Assembly: GCF_014196925.1 (NCBI RefSeq)
Contig: NZ_JACIEN010000005.1
Span: forward strand, 310,001 to 374,000
Reading direction: 5' to 3'
DNA from: Chelatococcus caeni
GTDB taxonomy: Bacteria; Pseudomonadota; Alphaproteobacteria; Rhizobiales; Beijerinckiaceae
Length of the DNA stretch: 64,000 nt
The notes below the pieces were generated by a model. It saw only the letters and a list, made by a program, of their open reading frames with translations, did no database searches and was not told the origin of the DNA. Made by a program: the position numbers and the translations under genes. The first letter of the stretch is position 1. Each line of letters opens with the position of its first letter. Shown here one piece after another: positions 51,003 through 60,477 of this stretch.

Positions 51003-51905
51003 ATGTCACACATCATCATCCTCGCCGTCCTCGACGGGGTCGCCTACGGCTCCCTCGTCTTCCTCGTCGCCGTCGGCCTGACGCTCGTCTTCGGCGTCAT
51101 GCGCATCCTCAACGTGGCGCACGGCAGCTTCTATGCCCTCGGCGCCTATGCGGCGGCGAGCCTCGGCCTCGGGCTCTCGGCCCTCGGCCTGTCGCCCTGG
51201 CTGAGCTATCCGCTCTTCGTCGTGGCGGCCGCGGCTGTCGGCGTCGTGGTCGGCGGTGCGCTGGAGCGTTTCCTGCTGCAGCGGATCTACCGGCACGAGG
51301 AGGCGCTGCAGCTGCTCGTCACCTTCGCCGTCTTCATGATCCTCGACAATGCCCAGCGCCTGATCTGGGGCGTGCAGCCCTATTTCTACAGCGAGCCGCT
51401 GCGCCTTCTCGGCAATGTCGCCGTCGCCGGCATCACCTATACGGCCTATCAGGTGGTGTTCCTGCCGCTCGTCGCCATCGCCGTTCTCCTCGCGCTGCGC
51501 CTCTTCCTGCGCCGCACGCTCGCCGGCGCCGTCATCGTGGCCGTGACCGAGGATCGCGAGGCGGCGACCGCCATCGGCATCAACGCGAGCCGCGTCTTCC
51601 TCCTCACCTTTGTCATCGGCACGACGCTCGCCTCGCTCGGCGGCGCGCTCGCGGCGCCGACCACCTCGATCCTTCCTGGCATGGGGGCGGACATGATCGT
51701 GCTGTCCTTCGCCGTCGCGGCGACGGCCGGTCTCGGCCAGATCGAGGGCGCGGCGGTGGCGGCGCTCGCCATCGGCCTCGGCCGCTCCTTCGCCGTCTTC
51801 TTCGCTCCCGAGCTCGAGGTGCTGATGCCCTATCTCATCATGGTGCTCGTCCTCCTCGTGAGGCCCGAGGGCCTCTTCGGCAAAGCCACGGCGCGGAAGA
51901 TCTGA
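51003..51905 (+). CDS. Branched-chain-type ABC transporter permease (LivH-like)
   Basis: 300-residue permease with about eight membrane segments and LivH hallmarks: FLVAVGLTLVFGVMRILNVAHGSFYALGAY and VTEDREAATAIGINASRVFLLTFVIG. ATG 51003 (MSHIIILAVLDGVAYGSL). Stops 3 bp before the LivM-like gene. Confidence 0.93.
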   Translation: MSHIIILAVLDGVAYGSLVFLVAVGLTLVFGVMRILNVAHGSFYALGAYAAASLGLGLSALGLSPWLSYPLFVVAAAAVGVVVGGALERFLLQRIYRHEEALQLLVTFAVFMILDNAQRLIWGVQPYFYSEPLRLLGNVAVAGITYTAYQVVFLPLVAIAVLLALRLFLRRTLAGAVIVAVTEDREAATAIGINASRVFLLTFVIGTTLASLGGALAAPTTSILPGMGADMIVLSFAVAATAGLGQIEGAAVAALAIGLGRSFAVFFAPELEVLMPYLIMVLVLLVRPEGLFGKATARKI

Positions 51906-51908
51906 GCC

Positions 51909-52955
51909 ATGGCGACGAACAGCTCCCTCCGTCTCGCCCTCCTTGCCGTCGCCGCGCTCGTGGCCGTCGCCTATCCCATCGTCTCGGGCTCGTCCGGCAG
52001 CTTTCTCACCATCGTCTGGGCGAAGGCGCTGCCGGTGCTCGGCATCATCCTTCTCCTGCAGGCGGGCCAGGTGTCCTTCGGCCACGCGATGTTCTTCGCC
52101 GTCGGGGCCTACACCATCGGCTTCGTCGGCCGCGCCATGGCGGGCGGGGAACTGGTGCTGCTCCTCGTCGCGGCGGCGTTCGCCTCGCTTCTCGCGGGCC
52201 TTCTCGTCGGCGTCTTCGTGGTGCGTTACCGCTACATCTTCTTCGGCATGCTGAACCTCGCCTTCTCCATGGTGCTGTTCTCGATGCTGGAGAAGTTCAT
52301 CCACGTTACCGGCGGCTCGGACGGGCTGCGCATCGCGCGCCCCACCATCCTCGGCGAGGCCATGGGGCGCGCGCAATATGAGACCATTCTCTACTATGTC
52401 TCGCTCGCCATCCTCGCCCTTGCGCTCTATGGCGGCGCACGCTTCCTCGACAGTCCGCTCGGCCATGCGCTGAAAGCCATCAAGTCGAACGAGACGCGCG
52501 TCGAATATCTCGGCATCTCGGCCCGCCTCGTGCTCCTCGTCGCCTATGTGGCCTCGGCCGTGCTCGCCGGCCTCGGCGGTGCGCTCGTCGGTGCCATCCA
52601 GGGCATCGCGACGCCCGACTATGCCTATTGGGTGCGCTCGGGCGAGTTCGTCTTCGTCGCCATCCTCGGCGGCACGGGTCATGTCGCCGGGGCGCTCGCG
52701 GGCGCCTTCGTCTACGAGTTCATCCGCTCCTCCGCCGCCGCCTATGTGGGCGACACGTGGCAGATGACGCTCGGCATCGTCCTTCTCGCCGTCATCCTTT
52801 TCGCCCCGCGCGGCATCGTCGGCATGGCGGCGGACCTGTGGGGCCGGCTCACGGGCGGCTCCGCCCGCGCCGAGCCCGCCCCTGAGGAGGCGGACGCGCC
52901 GGACGCGCCCGCGCGCGAGCCCCGGCCGCTTCGCATCGTGGGAGGTGGCCGATGA
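51909..52955 (+). CDS. Branched-chain-type ABC transporter permease (LivM-like)
   Basis: 348-residue permease, about nine membrane segments, with GQVSFGHAMFFAVGAYTIGF near residue 55 and the EAA-like loop ALKAIKSNETRVEYLGISA. The C-terminus is a Pro/Ala-rich hydrophilic tail of some 30 residues, longer than usual. Stop overlaps the LivG-like start by ATGA. Confidence 0.93.
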   Translation: MATNSSLRLALLAVAALVAVAYPIVSGSSGSFLTIVWAKALPVLGIILLLQAGQVSFGHAMFFAVGAYTIGFVGRAMAGGELVLLLVAAAFASLLAGLLVGVFVVRYRYIFFGMLNLAFSMVLFSMLEKFIHVTGGSDGLRIARPTILGEAMGRAQYETILYYVSLAILALALYGGARFLDSPLGHALKAIKSNETRVEYLGISARLVLLVAYVASAVLAGLGGALVGAIQGIATPDYAYWVRSGEFVFVAILGGTGHVAGALAGAFVYEFIRSSAAAYVGDTWQMTLGIVLLAVILFAPRGIVGMAADLWGRLTGGSARAEPAPEEADAPDAPAREPRPLRIVGGGR

Positions 52956-53692
52956 GCGCGCTCATTTCCGCCCGCGGCATCGCCATCCGCTTCGGTGGCG
53001 TCGTCGCAGCCGACGGCGTCTCGCTCGATGTCTTCGCCGGCGATCACCTCGCCATCATCGGGCCGAACGGGGCGGGCAAGACGACCTTCCTCAACATCTG
53101 CACCGGCTACCTAAAGCCCCAGGGCGGGACTGTGCAGTTCAAGGGGCGCGACATTCTCGGCTCCTCGCCCCGCGCCATCACGCGCCTCGGCATCGCCCGC
53201 GCCTTCCAGATCCCGCAGCTCTTCCTCGAGCAGAGCGTGCGCGAGAACATGCTGATCGCCGCCGCATCACAGGCGCGACGCTTCGCCCCCTTCGCGCGTC
53301 TCGCCGACATTCCCGAGCGCGGCGACGTCGAGCACCTGCTCGCCCTCGTCGATTGCGCCGACGTCGCCGACCGCAAGGCGGGGGAACTGCCCGAGGGCAA
53401 GCGCAAGCTGGTCGACATCGCGCTCGCCCTCGCGCTGAAACCGGAGGTGCTGCTGATGGACGAGCCGACCTCGGGCGTCGCCTCCTCGGAGAAGTTCACC
53501 ATCATGGACACGCTCGTTGCGGCGCTGAGGGAGCGGGCCGTCACCGCCGTCTTCGTCGAGCACGACATGGAGATGGTCTCCCGCTACGCCAACCGCGTCG
53601 CCGTGTGGAGCGCCGGCACCATCAGCCGGCAGGGCCCGCCCGCGGAGGTCCTCAACGACCCCGAGGTCGTGCGCACCGTGATCGGAGGCTGA
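52952..53692 (+). CDS. Branched-chain-type ABC transporter ATPase (LivG-like)
   Basis: 246-residue ATPase: Walker [21 protein letters not shown], signature LPEGKRKLVDIALALA (a LivG variant without SGGQ), Walker B VLLMDEPTSGVAS, H-loop FVEHDMEMV. Pairs with the LivF-like subunit 4 bp downstream. Confidence 0.94.
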   Translation: MSALISARGIAIRFGGVVAADGVSLDVFAGDHLAIIGPNGAGKTTFLNICTGYLKPQGGTVQFKGRDILGSSPRAITRLGIARAFQIPQLFLEQSVRENMLIAAASQARRFAPFARLADIPERGDVEHLLALVDCADVADRKAGELPEGKRKLVDIALALALKPEVLLMDEPTSGVASSEKFTIMDTLVAALRERAVTAVFVEHDMEMVSRYANRVAVWSAGTISRQGPPAEVLNDPEVVRTVIGG

Positions 53693-53696
53693 TGCC

Positions 53697-54359
53697 ATGC
53701 TGGAACTCGCCGACATCTCGGTCTCCATCGCCGGCACGCCCGTGCTGCGGCGCGTCGCCTTCCGCGTCCGCGAGGGGGAGACCGTCGCCTTCGTCGGCCG
53801 CAACGGCGCGGGCAAGACGACGACGCTGCGCGCCCTCATGGGCCTCATCGACTATTCGGGCTCGATCCGGCTCGACGGTCGCGCCATCGACCCGGTGCCG
53901 GCGCACGAGCGTCCCGGCCTCGGCATCGGCTATGCGCCGGAGGACCGGCGGCTCTTCTCCGCCTTCTCGATCGCGGAGAACATCCTCTTGCCGGCGCGCG
54001 TCGCGCGGCTGTCGGCGGCGGAGACGAAGCGCCGGCTCGACCGGGTCTATGCCATCCTGCCGGAGCTTGCGCAGCTTGCCGAGCGCCCGGCCGGCTCCGT
54101 CTCGGGCGGGCAGGGCAAGATGGTGGCGCTCGGGCGCGCCCTCATGCTCGGCACGCGGCTCGTGCTGCTCGACGAGCCGTTCCAGGGCCTCGCGCCCGTG
54201 CTCGCCAACCGCTACGCCGAGGCGCTGCGCGCCCTGCGCGACGCCGACCGCACGCTTTCGCTCATCATCACCGAATCCAATCCCGCCCTGCTGAAACATT
54301 TCGCCGAGCGCACGATCACCATCGAGCGCGGCGAGATCGACCGCCGGGCCGCCGCCTGA
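53697..54359 (+). CDS. Branched-chain-type ABC transporter ATPase (LivF-like)
   Basis: 220-residue ATPase: Walker A GRNGAGKTTTLRALMG, signature VSGGQGKMVALGRALM, Walker B LVLLDEPFQGLAP. The switch-region sequence ITESNPAL replaces the usual His-loop (e.g. EQN) position. Slightly shorter than typical LivF (about 235). An aldehyde dehydrogenase follows after 11 bp, so importer and enzymes share one operon. Confidence 0.93.
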   Translation: MLELADISVSIAGTPVLRRVAFRVREGETVAFVGRNGAGKTTTLRALMGLIDYSGSIRLDGRAIDPVPAHERPGLGIGYAPEDRRLFSAFSIAENILLPARVARLSAAETKRRLDRVYAILPELAQLAERPAGSVSGGQGKMVALGRALMLGTRLVLLDEPFQGLAPVLANRYAEALRALRDADRTLSLIITESNPALLKHFAERTITIERGEIDRRAAA

Positions 54360-54370
54360 AGGATAGCGCC

Positions 54371-55858
54371 ATGACCGTTTCCGCCACCGCCAAGCGGCGC
54401 GAGGCCGCCCGGCTCGTGCCCGCCAAGGGCGTCTTCATCGACAACGAATGGCAGCCGTGCGAGAGCGGCGGCACCATCGACGTCTTCGCCCCCGCCGACG
54501 GCAAGCCCTTCGCCCAGATCGCCGCCGGCAATGCCACGGACATCGACAAGGCCGTCAAAGCCGCGCGCCGCGCCTACGAGACGGGTGCCTGGGGACGCCT
54601 CACCGCCGTCGAGCGCGGGCGGCTCCTCTCGCGCCTCGGCGAGGCCGTCCTTGATGCCGCCGAGGATCTCGCCCGGCTCGAGGCGCGCGACACTGGCAAG
54701 CCGATGAAACAGGCGCGGGCCGACATCGCGGCGCTCGCGCGCTATTTCGAGTTCTACGGCGGCGCGGCCGACAAGTTCCACGGCGAGACGATCCCCTTCC
54801 TCAAGGGCTATTTCGTCGCCACCGAGCGCGCCCCGCACGGGGTGACCGGCCATATCATCCCCTGGAACTATCCGGCGCAGATGTTCGGCCGCACGCTGGC
54901 GCCGGCGCTCGCCGTCGGCAATGCCACCGTCATCAAGCCGGCGGAGGAGGCCTGCCTGACGCCGCTGCGCATCGCCGAGATGGCCGCGGAGGTCGGCTTC
55001 CCGGAAGGGGCGATCAATGTCGTGCCTGGGCTCGGCGGCGTCGCCGGACGCGCGCTGTCGGAGCATCCGGACATCGACTTCATCTCTTTCACCGGCAGCC
55101 CCGAGGTGGGCGTGCTCATCCAGACCGCGGCGGCGCGCAACCACATCGGCTGCACGCTCGAGCTCGGCGGCAAGTCGCCCCAGATCGTCTTCGCCGACGT
55201 CGACCTCGATGCGGCGCTGCCGACCCTCGTCAATGCCATCGTCCAGAACGCCGGCCAGACCTGCTCGGCGGGCTCGCGCCTCCTTGTCGAACGCTCGGCC
55301 TATGACCGCATCGTCGGTGCCGTCGTCGAGCGCTTCGCGACCCTGCGCGCCGGCACGCCGGAGATGGACCTCGACCTCGGGCCGATCATCAGCGCCCGGC
55401 AGAAGGCGCGCGTCGAGCAATTCTGCAACGGCGCCGGCGCGGACGGCATCGACCTTCTCGCCGAGGGCCGCATCGCCGAGGGCACGCCGGCCGAGGGCTA
55501 TTTCGTCGCGCCGAGGCTCTTCGGCCCCGTGCCGCGCACCAACGCGCTGGCGCGCGAGGAGGTGTTCGGCCCGGTGATGGCGGTCATTCCCTTCGACGAC
55601 GAGGCCGATGCGGTGGCGCTCGCCAACGGCACCGACTACGGCCTCATCGCCGGGGTGTGGACCGAGAACGCCAGCCGGGCGACGCGCGTCGCCCGCGCCA
55701 TCCGCGCCGGCCAGGTCTATGTCAACGCCTACGGCGCGGGCGGCGGCATCGAACTGCCCTTCGGCGGCATGAAGAAGTCGGGCCACGGCCGCGAGAAGGG
55801 CTTCGCGGCGCTCCACGACTTCTCGACGCTGCGCACCATCGTCTTCAAGCACAACTGA
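54371..55858 (+). CDS. Aldehyde dehydrogenase (betaine/hydroxyaldehyde-type)
   Basis: 495-residue NAD(P)-dependent ALDH with catalytic Cys298 (GQTCSAGS), base Glu264 (LELGGKSPQ) and HIIPWNYPAQMF cofactor segment. C-terminal YVNAYGAGGGIELPFGGMKKSGHGREKG. Sits in the importer operon, directly before an SDR, which suggests alcohol-to-aldehyde-to-acid oxidation of the imported compound. Confidence 0.94.
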   Translation: MTVSATAKRREAARLVPAKGVFIDNEWQPCESGGTIDVFAPADGKPFAQIAAGNATDIDKAVKAARRAYETGAWGRLTAVERGRLLSRLGEAVLDAAEDLARLEARDTGKPMKQARADIAALARYFEFYGGAADKFHGETIPFLKGYFVATERAPHGVTGHIIPWNYPAQMFGRTLAPALAVGNATVIKPAEEACLTPLRIAEMAAEVGFPEGAINVVPGLGGVAGRALSEHPDIDFISFTGSPEVGVLIQTAAARNHIGCTLELGGKSPQIVFADVDLDAALPTLVNAIVQNAGQTCSAGSRLLVERSAYDRIVGAVVERFATLRAGTPEMDLDLGPIISARQKARVEQFCNGAGADGIDLLAEGRIAEGTPAEGYFVAPRLFGPVPRTNALAREEVFGPVMAVIPFDDEADAVALANGTDYGLIAGVWTENASRATRVARAIRAGQVYVNAYGAGGGIELPFGGMKKSGHGREKGFAALHDFSTLRTIVFKHN

Positions 55859-55880
55859 AAAGAACGGGAAGGAACGCACC

Positions 55881-56633
55881 ATGCGGCTCAAGGACAAGTC
55901 GGCGCTGGTCACGGGCGGAGCCTCGGGCTTCGGCGCCGAGATCGCCGCGACCTTCGCCCGCGAGGGCGCCCGGGTCGTCATCATGGATCTCAACGGCGAG
56001 GGCGCGGAGAAGATGGCGGCGTCCATCGGCTCCGCCGCCCGCGCCGTCGCCGGCGATGTGACGAAGGCGGCCGACATCGAGAGGGCCGTGGCGGCGACGA
56101 CCGGGCACGGCGGCGGGCGCATCGACATCGTCGTCAACAATGCCGGCTGGACGCACCGCAACAAGCCCATGCTGGAGGTGAGCGAGGAGGAGTTCGACCG
56201 CGTCTACGACATCAACGTCAAGTCGATCTTCCATATGACGCGGGCCGTGGTGCCGCTGATGCGCGCGGCCGGCGGCGGCGCCATCGTCAATATCGGCTCC
56301 ACCGCCGGCATCCGGCCGCGGCCGGGGCTGACCTGGTACAACTCGACCAAGGGGGCGGTGAACCTGTTGTCCCGGTCCATGGCGGTCGAGCTGGCGCCGG
56401 ACAGGATCCGCGTCAACTGCATCGCCCCGGTCCTCGGCGCCACCGGCCTCTTGGAAGCCTTCATCGGCGCGCCCGACACGCCGGAGAATCGGGCTAAGTT
56501 CCTCGCCACCATCCCGCTCGGGCGCCTCTCGACGCCGCGCGACATCGCCAATGCCTGCCTCTTCCTCGCCTCCGACGAGGCGGAGTTCGTCACCGGCGTC
56601 GTGCTGGAGGTCGATGGCGGACGCACGATCTGA
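55881..56633 (+). CDS. Short-chain dehydrogenase/reductase
   Basis: 250-residue classical SDR: cofactor motif TGGASGFG, NNAGW, catalytic Ser in NIGSTAG, Tyr153 and Lys157 in YNSTK, and the C-terminal FVTGVVLEVDGG. The acidic residue after beta-2 (MDLN) favours NAD(H). Follows the ALDH by 22 bp. Confidence 0.95.
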   Translation: MRLKDKSALVTGGASGFGAEIAATFAREGARVVIMDLNGEGAEKMAASIGSAARAVAGDVTKAADIERAVAATTGHGGGRIDIVVNNAGWTHRNKPMLEVSEEEFDRVYDINVKSIFHMTRAVVPLMRAAGGGAIVNIGSTAGIRPRPGLTWYNSTKGAVNLLSRSMAVELAPDRIRVNCIAPVLGATGLLEAFIGAPDTPENRAKFLATIPLGRLSTPRDIANACLFLASDEAEFVTGVVLEVDGGRTI

Positions 56634-56723
56634 GGGGCGGAACGAAGTGGAGTGCCGGGCCGGGCATCCGGGCCTGGGGCGTTGCAAGCGGATGCGGGCA
56701 AAAGCCAAGTGGAGGGACGTTCG

Positions 56724-57707
56724 ATGAAGAGTCTCGACTTCAAGCTGTCGCGTCGTCAGCTCGTCCGGGGAGCCGCCGCGGGCGGCGCGCTCGCCCTGAT
56801 GCATCCGGGCGGCCTCCTCGCCAAGGCGCCGATGATCGGCGAGCCGGCACCCTATTATTACCGCTTCAAGTTCGGCGATGCGGAGGCGACCATCGTCTCC
56901 GACGGCACGCTGCCGCTCGGTGATCCGCATACCAATTTCCTCGGCCTCTCGCCGCTGGAGATGGACCAGCAGCTCACCGACAACTTCCTGCCGCTGTCGA
57001 ACGCGGTGCTCGAGCAGAACGTGCTCATCCTCAACACCGGCGACCGGCTCGTCCTCTTCGACACCGGCATGGGCAGCCTGAAGCTCTTCGGCCCGACGAC
57101 GGGCAAGCTGCTCAATTCCATGAAGCAGGCCGGCATCGACCCGAAGGACATCGACGCCGTGGTGATGAGCCATGCGCATATCGACCACTGCGGCGGCTGC
57201 ATGGCGGACGACGGCACGCGCCATTTCCCCAATGCGCAGTATTACATTGCCCAGGCCGACTTCGACTTCTGGACCGACGAGACGAAGGTGCCGAAGGACT
57301 TCGCGGTCTTCCTCGACACGGCGAAGAAGAACCTCCTGCCCAATCGCGACCGCATGGTCTTCTTCAAGGACGGGGAGGAGTTCCTGCCCGGCATCCAGGC
57401 GATTGCCGCGCCGGGGCACACGGTCGGCCACACCATCTTCATGATCACCACGGGCGGCAAGCAGCTCTGCTACATCGGCGATCTCACGCACCATCCCGTG
57501 CTGCTCATGAAGAAGCCGCTGACGGAATTCGCCTATGACACGGACCCCAAGCAGGCGGCGCAGTCGCGGGTGAAGATGCTGACCATGCTGGCCGCGAACC
57601 GCATCCCCATCCTCGCCTATCACTTCGCCTGGCCGGGCGTCGGCCATGTGGCCAAGGACGGCGAGGGCTTCCGCTACTTCCCCGAGCCGATGAAGATGGA
57701 GATGTGA
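56724..57707 (+). CDS. Tat-exported metallo-beta-lactamase-fold hydrolase
   Basis: 327 residues from ATG 56724 behind GGAGGGA. A Tat signal is evident (LSRRQLVRGAAAGGALALM). The zinc motif is HAHIDH (His150, His152, Asp154, His155), with a later His in AAPGHTVGHT and Asp in IGDLTHHP; this resembles AHL lactonase/quercetinase-like MBL proteins. Periplasmic location beside an importer and oxidative enzymes suggests hydrolysis of a lactone or ester before uptake. Specific substrate unknown. Confidence 0.9.
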   Translation: MKSLDFKLSRRQLVRGAAAGGALALMHPGGLLAKAPMIGEPAPYYYRFKFGDAEATIVSDGTLPLGDPHTNFLGLSPLEMDQQLTDNFLPLSNAVLEQNVLILNTGDRLVLFDTGMGSLKLFGPTTGKLLNSMKQAGIDPKDIDAVVMSHAHIDHCGGCMADDGTRHFPNAQYYIAQADFDFWTDETKVPKDFAVFLDTAKKNLLPNRDRMVFFKDGEEFLPGIQAIAAPGHTVGHTIFMITTGGKQLCYIGDLTHHPVLLMKKPLTEFAYDTDPKQAAQSRVKMLTMLAANRIPILAYHFAWPGVGHVAKDGEGFRYFPEPMKMEM

Positions 57708-57754
57708 GCACCCTCGGTCGCGGCCGGAGCCGCGGCCGATCGTGCCCTTCAGCA

Positions 57755-58564
57755 ATGACGATGACCGCCGACCTCTCGCTTCTTTCACCCCTTTTCGTTC
57801 CCGCCGACAGGCCGGAACGCTTCGCCAAGGCGGCGGCGAGCGGCGCGGGGACGATCATCGTTGATCTGGAGGATGCGGTGGCGCCGGGCGAGAAGGCGGC
57901 GGCACGCGCCAATCTCGCCCGCCTGCCGGTAGACGCTTGCCGGGTGCTGGTGCGCATCAACGGGCGGGCGAGCGGCTGGTTCGACGACGACCTGGCGGCT
58001 GTCGCCGCGTCCGCCGCCCATGGCGTCATGCTGCCTAAGGCGGAGGAGGCGGCCGACATCGCCGCCCTGCGGACGGTCCTCGGCGAGGCGAGGGCGATCG
58101 TGCCGCTGGTCGAGACCGTGCGGGGGCTGGCGCAGCTCCCGTCTCTCCTCGCCGCCCCCGGCGTGACGGCGGCGGCCTTCGGGTCGCTCGATTTTGCGCT
58201 CGATCTCGGCTGCGAGCACGCGTGGGAGGCCCTGCTCATGGCGCGCAGCGAGATCGTGCTGCGCTCGCGCCTCGCGGGCCTGCCGGCGCCCGTCGACGGC
58301 GTCACCACGGCGCTCGACGAGGAGAGCGCCGCAGCGGATGCGCGGCGGGCCGCCGCGCTCGGCTTCGGCGGCAAGCTCGCCGTTCACCCCCGGCAGGTCG
58401 GGCCCATCCGGACCGCGTTCCGGCCGAGCGAGGACGATGTCGCCTGGGCCCGGCGCGTCGTCGCGGCCGCGGCTTCGGGCGCGGCGGTCAAGCTCGACGG
58501 GGCCATGGTCGATGCGCCGCTCCTCGCCCGCGCCCGGCGGATCCTCCGCGCGGCAGCGTCATAG
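57755..58564 (+). CDS. HpcH/HpaI (CitE-like) beta-lyase
   Basis: About 269-residue TIM-barrel lyase of the CitE/citramalyl-CoA/malyl-CoA lyase group. Features: SPLFVPADRPERFAKA, IIVDLEDAVAPGEKAAAR, VRINGR, VPLVETVRGLAQ, FGSLDFALDLG and GFGGKLAVHPRQV. A metal-binding Glu/Asp pair (VETV, SLDFALD) is present. Start: ATG 57755; GTG 57704 overlapping the previous stop is an alternative. Cleaves 3-hydroxyacyl-CoA-type substrates, e.g. citramalyl-CoA to acetyl-CoA and pyruvate. Ends 5 bp from the converging LacI gene. Confidence 0.88.
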   Translation: MTMTADLSLLSPLFVPADRPERFAKAAASGAGTIIVDLEDAVAPGEKAAARANLARLPVDACRVLVRINGRASGWFDDDLAAVAASAAHGVMLPKAEEAADIAALRTVLGEARAIVPLVETVRGLAQLPSLLAAPGVTAAAFGSLDFALDLGCEHAWEALLMARSEIVLRSRLAGLPAPVDGVTTALDEESAAADARRAAALGFGGKLAVHPRQVGPIRTAFRPSEDDVAWARRVVAAAASGAAVKLDGAMVDAPLLARARRILRAAAS

Positions 58565-58569
58565 ATTTC

Positions 58570-59613
58570 TCACTCCGCCGGCGCGAAGCTGTCACGCACC
58601 ACGAGGCGGGCCTCGATGCGCTCCGCGATGAGCGGCCCGGCCGGATCCTGCTGGCGCCGATCGAGCACGGCGACGGCGCGAGCGGCCATCAGTTCCGGAT
58701 CCTGGCGGAAGGTGGTAAGCCGATAGGCGAGCCAGTCGGCCTGGGGTACGTCGTCGAAGCCGATCACGGCGACATCGCCGGGCACGGCGAGGCCGAGATC
58801 CGTGCGCGCCGCATCCATGACGCCGAGGGCGACGAGGTCGTTGACGCAGAAGACCGCCCGCGGCCGCGGCTGGCCGTCGAGCAGGGCGCGGCCGGCGGCA
58901 AGGCCCCCTGCATAATCCGTGTCGGGTCCACGTTCGACGACGATCGTCGCGCCGAGGCGGGCGGCCTCGTCGCAGAACGCCTGCTCGCGCTCGACGATGC
59001 TCGGCGTCGCCGACCGCGAGCCGGCGAGGCCGAGCAGCGTGAAGCCGCGCGTCACGAAGAGCCGGGCGGCGAGGCGCGCGGCGGCGATGTTGTCCACCAT
59101 AACGTGGTCCGTCTCCGGCTCCGAGCGGCCGATGACGACGAGGGGCTGGCCATTGCGCCGGGCGAGATCGACGAAGGAGGAGGGCGGCGAGCCGGAGAGG
59201 ACGATGGTCGCCTCGGCGCGATGGCCGAAGAGCGTCTGCTGGGCCGCGGTGAGCTCGTCCTCCGTCTCGCCCGTGTTGATGAGGAGCGGCACGCTGCCGC
59301 GCCGGATCAGCGTCTTGGCGAGCGCGGCGGTGAGGTCGGCGCGGAAGCCGACCTCGGGCTTGGTCGCGACGATGCCGACGAGGCGACTGCGGTTGGCGAG
59401 GAGGCCGCGCGCGAGGTCGTTGACCTGATAGCCGAGCTCGGCGGCCGCCTGCATCACCTTCTCGCGCGTCTCCTCCGCGATGCTGGCGCCGGGCGTGAAG
59501 GCGCGCGAGACGGCCGAGCGCGACACGCCGGCGCGGCGCGCCACGTCCTGTGCGCTGACGAAGCGCGGCTTGCCGGTCGTTCGGGGCGGGCCGGGGATGT
59601 CGTCCAAGGTCAT
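58570..59613 (-). CDS. LacI family transcriptional regulator
   Basis: 347 residues: HTH SAQDVARRAGVSRSAVSRAFTP, hinge QVNDLARGLLANRSRLVG, and a periplasmic-binding-like ligand domain with VAVIGFDDVPQADWLAYRLTTFRQD. Last gene of the minus-strand importer operon, 12 bp after the second permease; likely represses it via the palindrome at 63966-63979. Confidence 0.94.
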   Translation of the reverse strand: MTLDDIPGPPRTTGKPRFVSAQDVARRAGVSRSAVSRAFTPGASIAEETREKVMQAAAELGYQVNDLARGLLANRSRLVGIVATKPEVGFRADLTAALAKTLIRRGSVPLLINTGETEDELTAAQQTLFGHRAEATIVLSGSPPSSFVDLARRNGQPLVVIGRSEPETDHVMVDNIAAARLAARLFVTRGFTLLGLAGSRSATPSIVEREQAFCDEAARLGATIVVERGPDTDYAGGLAAGRALLDGQPRPRAVFCVNDLVALGVMDAARTDLGLAVPGDVAVIGFDDVPQADWLAYRLTTFRQDPELMAARAVAVLDRRQQDPAGPLIAERIEARLVVRDSFAPAE

Positions 59614-59625
59614 GCGGCCTTTGCG

Positions 59626-60477
59626 TCAGTGGCCGACGCGCGACAGCACGTCCGCCTTGAGGAAGCGTTCCACCACCAGCATGAAGGCGATGGAGGGCAC
59701 GAGCAGCAGGAGCGCCGTGATCGAGGCGATCTGGTAGTTGCCCCCGGCGCCTGCCGTATAGAGCAGAAGCGGCAGCAGGTTGACGTCCGGCGCGCCGACG
59801 AAGAACGAGCCGGTGAACTCGTCGAGGGATTCGAGGAAGACGAAGATGGCGCTCGCCATCAGCCCCGGGGCGGCGAGCGGCAGGGTGACGTCGCGGAAGG
59901 CGCGCAGCGCGCTCGCGCCGATGGAGCGGGCGGCCTCCTCCAGCTCCCGGTCGACCGCCGAGAAGGCGGCGGTGGCGATCCATACCGCATAGACGAGCCC
60001 GTGCGTGACGTGGACGAGGACGACGCCGGGAATGGTGCCGTTGAGACCGAGCCCGTAGAACAGCCGCGCGATGTTGACGTAGACGGGCAGGTTCGGGAAC
60101 GCCTGCGGGATGAGGAAGGCGATCAGGATGAGGCTGCGCAGCGGCAGCCTGAGCCGCGCCAGCGCATAGCCCGCCGGCACGGCGAGCGCGAGCGCCACGA
60201 TCACCGTCAAGGTCGCGACGAAGACGCTGTTCGCCAGGGATTCCATGGCGTTGCCGCGTGGCGAGAAGACGCGCTGCCAATAGCTGAAGCCGTATTCCAG
60301 CGGCAGCGCGTGCGGGAAGTACCAGCGCTCCGCCACCGTCCACAGCACGAGATTGGTGAGCGGCCCGAAGATGATGAAGGCGAGAAGACCGAGGACGAGC
60401 CCGCGCGGCAGCCACCAGAGGTCGATCCGCGGCAGCCGGCGGCCGGTGGCCGGTGTCGTCGTCGCGAGGCTCGTCAT
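59626..60477 (-). CDS. ABC transporter permease (PotC-like)
   Basis: 283-residue permease, six membrane segments, with the EEA loop EEAARSIGASALRAFRDVTLPLAAPGL. Start overlaps the stop of the first permease gene by ATGA. Belongs to a spermidine/iron/2-aminoethylphosphonate-type importer with the proteins encoded at 60474-63954. Confidence 0.93.
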   Translation of the reverse strand: MTSLATTTPATGRRLPRIDLWWLPRGLVLGLLAFIIFGPLTNLVLWTVAERWYFPHALPLEYGFSYWQRVFSPRGNAMESLANSVFVATLTVIVALALAVPAGYALARLRLPLRSLILIAFLIPQAFPNLPVYVNIARLFYGLGLNGTIPGVVLVHVTHGLVYAVWIATAAFSAVDRELEEAARSIGASALRAFRDVTLPLAAPGLMASAIFVFLESLDEFTGSFFVGAPDVNLLPLLLYTAGAGGNYQIASITALLLLVPSIAFMLVVERFLKADVLSRVGH

